A stretch of 64,000 nt of DNA, from contig NZ_LWKZ01000012.1 in assembly GCF_001905005.1 (NCBI RefSeq), forward strand, positions 175,013-239,012, written 5' to 3'. Shown piece after piece: positions 34,836 to 42,800 of the stretch; the first letter of the stretch is position 1; every line of letters starts with the position of its first letter. The stretch is from Streptomyces sp. CB02923 (GTDB lineage: Bacteria; Actinomycetota; Actinomycetes; Streptomycetales; Streptomycetaceae). The notes below the pieces were generated by a model, which searched no databases, had not been told where the DNA came from, and saw only the letters and a list, made by a program, of their open reading frames with translations. The position numbers and the translations under genes are program-made.

Positions 34836-34854
34836 CCTCCGGTCCGTCCACCGT

Positions 34855-34916
34855 CGGCAGCGGCAGCGGCAGCGGCAGCGGCAGCGCCAGCGCCAGCGGC
34901 GGCGGCAGCGGGCGGA
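34855..34916. repeat. GGCAGC hexamer repeat
   Basis: About ten tandem copies of GGCAGC/GCCAGC/GGCGGC between the convergent transporter and phosphatase genes. Confidence 0.75.
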
Positions 34917-34938
34917 CCGAAGCTCAGACCTTCCTCCT

Positions 34939-35751
34939 TCAGTCCGCCAGGCCCGCCGCGTCCGTCAGGCCCGCCGCGTCCAGCAGGTACGCCGTCAGCA
35001 GGTCGTAGTACCGCGGGCTCAGCACGTGATCGTCCAGCGGGATCGTGACCTGGAGCGTGCCCTCCGCCTCGCCCAGGAACAGCGCCGGGTCGTTGCAGTC
35101 CGCGAAGCCGATGGCGTCGAGACCGCGCTGGCCCGCGCACCCGGCCCAGCCGTGATCGGCCATGACGAGGTCGGGCAGCGCCTCGCCCGCCCGCTCCAGA
35201 CCGTCCAGTACGGCGGTCATCGGCGCGGGGGAGTGCGTGTGCCACAGCGTCGCGCCGCGCTCCATCATCGCCACGTCGGCGAACTGGAACACCACGCCGT
35301 CGTCCGCCTGCAGCCCGTCCGGTACGACGACGATGTCGCAGCCCCGCGCGCGCAGCGCCTCGGCGGTGGCCCGGTGCACGTCCAGCAGCCCGCCCGGGTG
35401 CCCGGTCGCGAACAGCACGCGCTCCCGCCCGGCGGCGGCCTTGCGCAGGCGGGCGGCCGCACGGTCCAGAGCGTCCACGGTCAGCTCGGGATCGATGGTG
35501 TCCTGGCCCATCCGGTGGCGGGTGTCGTCGACGACACCGCACCGCTCGGCCATCACCGCGAGCACGTCCTGCTCGTCGGTCCAGCGGTCCCCGAGTTCGA
35601 GTCCGAGCCAGTAGTGACGGTCTCCGTTGGCCAGCTTGCGGTAGTGGTCGAGGTTGTTCTCGCGGGGAGTGGCGACCTCACCGGCGATCCGGGTCCGTAC
35701 GAGGTGGTCGACGAGTTCGGTGCGGCTGGGAGCAGGCGGCAGTATCGGCAT
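34939..35751 (-). CDS. Putative phosphatase, conserved actinobacterial family
   Basis: 270-residue soluble protein. I recognise the family as one routinely annotated as phosphatase in actinobacteria, but without a classical HAD or PTP signature. Conserved-looking stretches are RENNLDHYRKLANGDRHYWLGLE, the TGHPGGLLDVH segment (His-Pro-Gly-Gly), VVVPDGLQ and LVMADHGWAGCAGQRGLDAIGFADCNDPAL. The D/H-rich motifs may form a metal site. The last residues repeat AAGLTDAAGLAD. It is divergent from agmatinase with an inverted repeat between the starts. Confidence 0.65.
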   Translation of the reverse strand: MPILPPAPSRTELVDHLVRTRIAGEVATPRENNLDHYRKLANGDRHYWLGLELGDRWTDEQDVLAVMAERCGVVDDTRHRMGQDTIDPELTVDALDRAAARLRKAAAGRERVLFATGHPGGLLDVHRATAEALRARGCDIVVVPDGLQADDGVVFQFADVAMMERGATLWHTHSPAPMTAVLDGLERAGEALPDLVMADHGWAGCAGQRGLDAIGFADCNDPALFLGEAEGTLQVTIPLDDHVLSPRYYDLLTAYLLDAAGLTDAAGLAD

Positions 35752-35779
35752 GGGGTCATTGTCCCTTGAAGCACCCGCC

Positions 35780-35798
35780 GATGGACGTGATGTCCATC
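35780..35798. promoter_or_regulatory. Inverted repeat in divergent phosphatase/agmatinase promoter
   Basis: GATGGAC-GTGAT-GTCCATC, perfect 7-bp arms. A third GTCCAT half-site lies at 35823-35828, over the upstream in-frame ATG of the agmatinase. Probable operator of an unknown regulator. Confidence 0.55.
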
Positions 35799-35862
35799 GA
35801 CCGGCTCCACATCACCACAAATGTCCATGGGCACCCCGCCCGCCGCTGCCTACGCTCACCCC

Positions 35863-36849
35863 ATGACCACCGCATCCGCCGCTTCCGGCGCCTCCCAGGA
35901 ACCCGTCGGCCCCGTCGACTCCTCCCGCGTCCCCCGCTACGCGGGCCCGGCGACCTTCGCCCGGCTGCCCCGCCTCGACCAGGTCGGCACGGCCGACGTC
36001 GCGGTGGTCGGCGTCCCCTTCGACACCGGCGTCTCCTACCGCCCCGGCGCCCGCTTCGGCGGCAACGCCATCCGCGAGGCGTCGCGCCTGCTGCGCCCGT
36101 ACAACCCGGCCCAGGACGCGTCCCCCTTCGCGCTCGCACAGGTCGCGGACGCCGGCGACATCGCCGCCAACCCCTTCAACATCAACGAGGCCGTCGAGAC
36201 CATCGAGGCTGCCGCCGACGACCTCCTGGACGCCGGCGCCCGCCTGATGACGCTGGGTGGCGACCACACCATCGCGCTGCCCCTGCTGCGCTCCATGGCG
36301 AAGAAGCACGGCCCGGTCGCCCTGCTCCACTTCGACGCCCACCTGGACACCTGGGACACCTACTTCGGCGCCGAGTACACCCACGGCACCCCGTTCCGCC
36401 GCGCCGTCGAGGAGGGCATCCTCGACACCTCCGCCCTCTCCCACGTCGGCACCCGCGGTCCCCTCTACGGCAAGAAGGACCTCGACGACGACGAGAAGAT
36501 GGGCTTCGGCATCGTCACGTCCGCCGACGTCATGCGCCGCGGCGTCGACGAGGTCGCCGACCAGCTCCGCCAGCGCATCGGCGACCGCCCCCTGTACATC
36601 TCCATCGACATCGACGTCCTGGACCCGGCGCACGCCCCCGGCACCGGCACCCCGGAGGCCGGCGGCCTCACCTCCCGCGAACTCCTCGAAATCCTCCGCG
36701 GCCTGGCCGGCTGCAACCTCGTCTCTGCCGACCTCGTGGAGGTGGCCCCCGCGTACGACCACGCCGAGATGACGTCGGTGGCGGCCTCCCACACGGCGTA
36801 CGAACTGACGACGATCATGTCCCGGCAGATCGCGGCGTCGCGCGGCTGA
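35863..36849 (+). CDS. speB: Agmatinase / ureohydrolase
   Basis: 328-residue Mn-dependent ureohydrolase that converts agmatine to putrescine and urea; guanidino-acid hydrolases are close relatives. The three metal motifs are [22 protein letters not shown] and [22 protein letters not shown], all intact, and [16 protein letters not shown] closes the site. The start is ATG 35863 (MTTASAASG); ATG 35821 would add 14 residues but overlaps a putative operator half-site. No ribosome site is clear at either. The gene end is repeated downstream with extra stops. Confidence 0.92.
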   Translation: MTTASAASGASQEPVGPVDSSRVPRYAGPATFARLPRLDQVGTADVAVVGVPFDTGVSYRPGARFGGNAIREASRLLRPYNPAQDASPFALAQVADAGDIAANPFNINEAVETIEAAADDLLDAGARLMTLGGDHTIALPLLRSMAKKHGPVALLHFDAHLDTWDTYFGAEYTHGTPFRRAVEEGILDTSALSHVGTRGPLYGKKDLDDDEKMGFGIVTSADVMRRGVDEVADQLRQRIGDRPLYISIDIDVLDPAHAPGTGTPEAGGLTSRELLEILRGLAGCNLVSADLVEVAPAYDHAEMTSVAASHTAYELTTIMSRQIAASRG

Positions 36850-36879
36850 GGGCGCGCGGCTGAGGGGCGCGCGGCTGAG
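36838..36879. repeat. Tandem repeat of agmatinase gene end
   Basis: Three copies of GCGCGCGGCTGAGG-type units of about 14-15 bases. The first includes the real TGA stop (36847-36849). Confidence 0.75.
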
Positions 36880-36907
36880 GCTGCGGCGTCCCGGGTGCGG
36901 CAGCGGA

Positions 36908-36939
36908 AGGTTCCGGATCCGGTTACGGATCCGGAACCT
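36908..36939. terminator. Bidirectional hairpin terminator
   Basis: Perfect 13-bp stem AGGTTCCGGATCC/GGATCCGGAACCT with a 6-base loop. It closes both the agmatinase gene and the toxin-locus operon. Confidence 0.88.
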
Positions 36940-36956
36940 GAGCTGGAACCGGCGGG

Positions 36957-37292
36957 CTACAGCGTGTCCGGCCGGTAGAACTTCCGGTAGAGCGCGATGG
37001 CGTCCGACGGCGGCCGGAGCGGCACGCTGCTGATCTCCCCGGTGTCCTTGGCCACGACGACGCACGTCCCCCCGGGGTTCCGCGGGGGGCGGCGCTGCCC
37101 GTCCGCCGTGGTCCGCGGGCGGGGCGGCAGCTTCGCGTACACGAGATACCCGATGTCGAACTCGTGCACCCGCAGAGGGGCGGGCGTGCCGTCAGGCCAT
37201 ACGGGGGCGTACTCCGTACGGGCGATGGCCAGAGCTTCCTCGGCGTTCGTCGGCACCGGTCGGGCGGCACCGGGAGATCCGGTATCGGACAT
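36957..37292 (-). CDS. Candidate immunity protein, YrhB/Imm35-like (copy A)
   Basis: 111-residue soluble protein, last gene of the toxin locus. After an N-terminal NAEEALAIARTEY helix it has VHEFDIGYLVYAKLP, a GGTCVVVAKDTGEISSVPL strand pair (G-x-x-x-V-x-x-x-T-G-E) and a closing DAIALYRKFYRP helix. This order (helix, strand, V-x-x-x-T-G strand pair, acidic helix with Tyr) resembles small YrhB/Imm35-type immunity proteins; the assignment is by pattern only. A clear paralogue lies at the other end of the locus (47,085). ATG 37292 follows GAGGAA. It could neutralise one of the papain-fold domains of the 2,042-residue toxin, or be a structural partner. Confidence 0.62.
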   Translation of the reverse strand: MSDTGSPGAARPVPTNAEEALAIARTEYAPVWPDGTPAPLRVHEFDIGYLVYAKLPPRPRTTADGQRRPPRNPGGTCVVVAKDTGEISSVPLRPPSDAIALYRKFYRPDTL

Positions 37293-37391
37293 GGATTCCT
37301 CGCATTCCGTTGTACGGGAGGGGCCGGGGGGGGACGGGAGGGGAGGAGGGGGCTGGACGGGGGCCGGTGATGTCTACGGTTCGAGGCCCGG

Positions 37392-39734
37392 CTACGGTTC
37401 GAGGCCCGGCTCGTTGAGCAGCGTCTCCCAGACCTCACCGGCGGCGGCCGCCGGATCGATCTCGGCGAGCCACGCCTCCAGCTCCGCCCGCGCCTCGCGC
37501 CCGTCCTCGGTGAGCGACGCGGACAGCAGGAAGCGGTGCCACCGCATCAGGCACACCAGGGCGACGAACTGCGGCAGGGAACTCGCAGTCAGCTGCTCCT
37601 CCACGTTGACGGACGCGCACAGAACCTGACCGGTCGCACCATCCAGCAGCAGGTCACCACCGAGGAGTTCGCCCAGCAGGTAGTACGGTCCCTCTTCCGT
37701 TCCCGTTTCCGGTCCCGTTCCCGTGTGCTCGTCCGGTGAACTTGCTGTCGAGCCGTCCGCCGAATCTGCCGGGAGCTCCTGGAACCCTTCGGTGCGCAGC
37801 TGCCGCGTGTTCAGCGTGAGCATCTCCGTCAACGGCATTCCGCGTCCGGTGAGCCACCGGGCCGCGTCCGTATCCCGCAAGCTCGCGGGCAGCTCAGCCT
37901 CGGACGGACGGAGGACGTGTTCCGCGCCGAACACCGCGGCGAGGTGCGCCGTGGAAGGGGCCCGGAAGACGCCGGGCAGCGGACGCGGTGCGACCGAACG
38001 GGCGTAGGCGTCAAGGAGGGGCACGGCGTGCCAGGGCGTCACCCCGCCGCCCGGATTCTCCGTGGCCATGTCACCGTCGCCGTCCGGCTCCGCCGCGAGA
38101 AATTCCACGGTGAAGACCCCACGGCGTCCTCCGAGAACCGCGAGGTTCCCGACCCGTACGCCGTCCGTGATGTCCCGCGGGCAGCGCGGCATGAAGACGG
38201 CCTCGGAGGCACCCGGGGCGGGGCGCCAGCCGCGGGCGGTGTTGACCATGGGCCGGGCCGTCGAGTCCGGCGTACCTTCGCCGGCCGGCTCATCGAGCCG
38301 CCGGCCCGCGCGCAGGGACCACATCCACGCTCTTCCCAGGTCGTCACTGGATGCCCGGGCCGTCTGCTCCGTAGCCGTGAGTTCGCTGATGCCGGACGGG
38401 CGGGGCAAGGAGGTGCCCTTTCCGGAGAAGCCCTTTCCGGAGAAGTCCGCTTCGGAGAAGCCCTCTCCGAAAGACCCCTCTCCGAAAGACCCCTCTCCGA
38501 AAGACCCCTCTCCGAAAGACCCCTCTTCGAAGAAGACACCCGCCGGACGCAGGTCGCACCACAGGGTCCGCCACCGCATCTCGACGCCGGACGCCAGAAC
38601 GGCGGCCGCGCCCGCCTCGTCCCCGCGGGCCGTCGCGAAGTGATGCAGCCAGGAGGCCCATTCGCTCTGACTCATCGGCTCCATGGCGAACCGTTCGACG
38701 AAGCACAGGTCCGCGGCGACGGTGTCCGGCGGGACGTCCTTGCCGAAGGCGGCGCGTACGGCCTCCATCACCGCGGCGGGGGACAGGGACGCGAGGAGCG
38801 CGCGGTCCTCCGTCACTTCGCGCAGGTTCGCGGAAGCCGCGGCATGGCCGGGCACGGCCTGGGCGGCGTACCGGGCCAGAGGGCTGCCGCCGGACCAGCC
38901 GTCCGGATACGGCTGCGACGCGAGCCGTGCGGCGAGCAGTTCCCGCACCCGGACGTGCGCCGCGGCAGCCTCCGGCCCGGAAGGCCGCAGCGCGCGGGCC
39001 ACGCCCTCGTGGACGAACGCCACACCCGCACCGGTGACCGGGTCGTCCGGCACCCATCGCAGAGTGCCGGTGTGCTGTCGGAGCAGCGCTTCGAGTGCTT
39101 CGGGTGTGCCGGTGCCCTCACCCATGCCTGCGCTTTCGCAGAGCAGGCTCCACGCGTCGAGGGGAACCACCGGGTATTCGGCCAGGGCCAAGGCGGCGAT
39201 TTCTGGCGGTACTTCCTGGGGCGAGGGTGCAAGGGAAGCGCCACCGGATTCCAGGCGGACGAGCTGGGACGATGCTCCGCCGTCCGCCGCGTTGCGCGGC
39301 TCGGCCGTCTCCATGACGATGCGGACCCCGGCCCGCCGCGCCCTGCCCAGCCGGGAAACGGCACGCGAGATACGCCCCGGTTCGTCGGTGGTACGGAGCG
39401 TTCCCGCCCACTGCGTATGCGCGAGCAGCACGGTGTGGCGGCCACGGACGCGCTTCACCAGGGCGTCGAAACCCTCCTTGCCGACCACGTGTTGACGCTG
39501 CACCCCGCACGCCGCCAGCACACGAAGCACCACATCGTCGGCGCGCAACCCCGCACAGTCGATCGTGACGGCATCGGCCACCTCCCGGCGGACGAGCTCC
39601 AGGACCCGGCCCTTCCCGGAACCGGGCGGACCGGCCACCCGGACCACGCCACTCCCGCGACCGAATGCCGACAGCGCTTCCAGAACCCGGCCGGCCGCGG
39701 CGACATGGGCTTCTTCATCATGTCCTTCGGTCAT
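37392..39734 (-). CDS. P-loop ATPase fused to SUKH-like immunity domain
   Basis: 780-residue protein directly downstream of the toxin gene (72-base gap). The N-terminal part (about 1-330) resembles STAND/AAA-16 NTPases: P-loop GPPGSGKGR (G35-K41) and a Walker-B-like strand VLLAHTQWAG, where the usual DDAQWAD acidic residues are replaced, so hydrolysis may be lost. Residues about 402-435 are a repeated G-S-F-G-E linker. The C-terminal 200 residues have a SUKH-4-like pattern: FRAPSTAHLAAVFG, YYLLGELLGGDLLLDGATGQV, then VNVEEQLTASSLPQFVALV. SUKH proteins are broad immunity proteins for nuclease and deaminase toxins, so this is the best candidate antidote for the deaminase domain. ATG 39734 follows AGGG. 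Confidence 0.72.
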   Translation of the reverse strand: MTEGHDEEAHVAAAGRVLEALSAFGRGSGVVRVAGPPGSGKGRVLELVRREVADAVTIDCAGLRADDVVLRVLAACGVQRQHVVGKEGFDALVKRVRGRHTVLLAHTQWAGTLRTTDEPGRISRAVSRLGRARRAGVRIVMETAEPRNAADGGASSQLVRLESGGASLAPSPQEVPPEIAALALAEYPVVPLDAWSLLCESAGMGEGTGTPEALEALLRQHTGTLRWVPDDPVTGAGVAFVHEGVARALRPSGPEAAAAHVRVRELLAARLASQPYPDGWSGGSPLARYAAQAVPGHAAASANLREVTEDRALLASLSPAAVMEAVRAAFGKDVPPDTVAADLCFVERFAMEPMSQSEWASWLHHFATARGDEAGAAAVLASGVEMRWRTLWCDLRPAGVFFEEGSFGEGSFGEGSFGEGSFGEGFSEADFSGKGFSGKGTSLPRPSGISELTATEQTARASSDDLGRAWMWSLRAGRRLDEPAGEGTPDSTARPMVNTARGWRPAPGASEAVFMPRCPRDITDGVRVGNLAVLGGRRGVFTVEFLAAEPDGDGDMATENPGGGVTPWHAVPLLDAYARSVAPRPLPGVFRAPSTAHLAAVFGAEHVLRPSEAELPASLRDTDAARWLTGRGMPLTEMLTLNTRQLRTEGFQELPADSADGSTASSPDEHTGTGPETGTEEGPYYLLGELLGGDLLLDGATGQVLCASVNVEEQLTASSLPQFVALVCLMRWHRFLLSASLTEDGREARAELEAWLAEIDPAAAAGEVWETLLNEPGLEP
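38411..38535. repeat. 15-bp tandem repeat inside the ATPase-SUKH gene
   Basis: About eight units related to CCCTCTCCGAAAGAC, four of them identical. In frame on the minus strand they encode repeated G-S-F-G-E and related F-S-G-K-G pentapeptides. The period is a multiple of three, so copy-number change keeps the frame. Confidence 0.88.
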
Positions 39735-39806
39735 GGCCACACCCTACTGGATTGCGAATTCGTCATGGCATCGGGACGGTAATGTCGATGGTCTGACGGA
39801 GGGGCA

Positions 39807-42800
39807 TCAGCTTTCCGCATCTGTCGCGTTCTCCCGCTGGGCATCACGCAGGGAGAGCCAGATTTCGCCGACGATGTTGAGATGGTCCTGAATTTCCCCG
39901 TCGACCATTCTCTTGATGTCCGCCTTGCTCATGTTCTGCGGCTCGTCGGAATCCGGATCGGGAACCCAGGCGCCGCTTCGGTAGGTGGTCGCGTAGTGCA
40001 CCGTGGTTCCGTCGGAATGGTGCACCAAGTAAGGGGAGCATTCCGCGTGCCCGGCACCCTTCACGGTTCCGCACGGCTCGCGCTCCGTGAACATGGCGTG
40101 GATCTGGATGTGCTGGCCCGGATCGCCGCCCCGCGCTTCGTTCAGCCGTTTCACATAGCCCACGAGATGCGGTTCGGAATGTGCGGTGCTCACGCCCTTC
40201 TCGCCCGGTGGAATCGAACTGTCGACGATGTAGTTCGTCTTCCCGGAAACCGGGTCGTACACCTCGATGACGGCGTAGTTGCGTCCGGTGAAGTCCGGCC
40301 GGGTACTGGCGGCTCCCTCCCCGCCGGCCGCCTCCTTCAGTTCGGAACGGTCCCGCCCATCATTCATGAGCACACCGAACAGGTGATCCCGTACGTCCCG
40401 GGAGAAGTCCTTGCCGTCCAGGAAAGTGGCCTTGCGGTGCTGTTTCACGCCGCGGGAAAGTGACTCTTCCGTGGATTTCGCGTCGTTGCTCTGCCGCTTC
40501 TTGTCGCGGCGCAGCGGTGTTTCGCGGTCCGGGTCGTCCTCCCACTTGTACGGACGGTCCACGGGGAAGGGAGAAACGCCGACAGCGTGGCTCTCGTGGA
40601 AGGAAAGACTCAGGCGGGCGAGAATCGAGACGGCCGCACCTCGTTGACCGGCGTCCAGGTCCGCGAAGCCGTCGAGCCGGTTCCCGAGCTCTTCCGAACT
40701 CAGCGTGAAACGCGGCGGTTCGTTCGCCGGGTCCTTTCCGCCGTCCGGTGTTCCGTCATCCGATGTTCCGTTGTCCGGTGTTCCGTCGGGCCCGGCGGTC
40801 GGCTCGCCCTGTTCGGGCGTCAGGTGCCGGATGAGGTCCTCGACGCTGCCGTCGGCCACCCAGGCGCGGACACTGTCGTAGACGGCGTCCATGTCCGTCT
40901 CGTAGACATCGAGATTCTCTCGCAGCTCTTGCTGGCCCTTGTCGGGCAGCACCCGGACATTTTCCGGGAGATGGTCGGGCGACTGCCCGTCCGGCATACC
41001 GGGTTCGCGGTATTTGCTCTTGGGCTGGTCGCTGCCGTCGGGTGCGGAGTGTCCGGCGTCTCCGGCGTCTCCGGTGTGCCCTGCTTTTGTGGCGTCTGGG
41101 GAGTGCGTCTGGCTCGTGCCTGCCGGGTTTCCGGGAGGGCGCCGTCCCGCGGGGCCGGCCGGAATGTCGCGACGGCCCCCGGGGTCGCTGTGTCCGGCCT
41201 GCGGTGTGACGCGGACCGGCGTGCGGTTCGCGTCGAGGGGGACCGCGAACACGCCGTTGTCGCCGCTGTGCAGCGACTGATCGCTGCGGCGGCCCGTCTG
41301 GGCGTCGATGTACGTGATCTTGCCGTGGTGGTTGACGACGTTCCAGGCGTGCGCGCGGCCGTCCGCGCTCTGCGTGATGATGACGGCCTGGGAGCCATGA
41401 CCCGACTGCCGGAGCGTGTCCTCCAGGCCGTCGAAAGCCCGGCGCCCGCTGCCGTAGTCCGTGAAGCGAGCACCGAGTGCCCCCTCCAGCCGGTCCCGGC
41501 CACCCGATTCGCCCCGGTCGGAGGGCAGGCCGTCGGGAGTGAGATCGGGAGTGCGGGCACCGGCGACGGTGGCCGTGCCGGCGTAGGTGTCGGCCGTGGA
41601 CAGGGCCACGTCGACACAGTTGTTGCTACGGCCCGGGGCATCGGCTCCGGGCTGGTTGATGTAGTCGGTCCAGTTGCCCTCGTTCGGATCCGGGTGCGGT
41701 TGCGGGACACCGTCCGCAGTACGGGGGACGGCCGCTTCGAGGACGCGCTGGTGCTCGGGATCGGGGTCGAGGATGCCCCCGGGGTCGGTGCGGGGGCGGG
41801 TTTCGGCTGCTGATTGAGGGGGGTTTGCTTCCGGGGTTGGGGTTGGGGTTGGGGACGAATCCGGGTCTGGGATTGGGGAGGGATCTTGGGGCGGGGAGGT
41901 GTCCTGGGAGGGGGAGGTGTCCTGGGAGGGGGAGGTGTCCTGGGAGGGGGAGGTGTCCTGGGAGGGGGAAGGGGAGGGGGCCTGGGACGGGGAAGGATCC
42001 TGGGGCCCGGCCGGGCCTGCGTACGGGGAGTGATCGTCCGGGCCCGGAGTCTCGGCCTCGGCCGGGGGATACAGCGGCCGGGCGTCGGCGTCCAGCGGGA
42101 TGTGCCAGACCTCGCCCACGTCCGTGGTGTTGATGGGGCGGCTCATCACCTCACGGGACTGGGTGTCCACCCAGACGACGTTCCCGTTGTAGTTGACCGC
42201 GTTGAAGAGGTGGGAGGAGCCGGGCTCCCCGTCCTCGTCGAGGTAGCCGACCCAGACGATGGCCGCGGCGCCGTGCCCGGCGTTGCGGAGGTCCTCGGCG
42301 ACACGCTGGTACGCCTGGGCGTCGTCACCCGCGTGCTGGAACTCCGCACCGAGCCAGCGCTCTACGTTGCTCTCACCGTCCCTCTCCCCGAAGCCCCCGT
42401 CGTCCATCCGGGGCGCGGACACCTGCGGATTGCCGTACCAGGTCTCCAGGAGGGACCGGCTGCAATCGGCGCAGTTGTCGTCCCGGCCCGGCTCGGTGAT
42501 ACCGCCGTCGTTCTGGAGGTCGGCCCACATACCGTACGGGTCGGGGAACCGCTGGAAGCTGCCGTCGTCCTCCCGGGGAACCGCTTCCTCCAGAGCCTGC
42601 TGATCGCGAGGATCCGGGGGGATGAGCCCGCCTTCACCGTCCCGGAGTTCATCGCGGAGGTCGTCGAGAGTCGGCGCGTAGTAAGCGTCGTCAGCGGCAT
42701 AAGGGTCGTCGGGCGCGTGAGCGCCATCGGCGGAGTCGGGTTCCGGGACGTTCTCGGGGTGATCGTCGCGGGACCCGGGTTCACTGGGTGTCGGCGTCCC

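Noticed and set aside
38411..38535. CRISPR array
   Set aside because: The 15-bp units are contiguous without spacers and remain in frame inside a gene; no cas gene is in the window.
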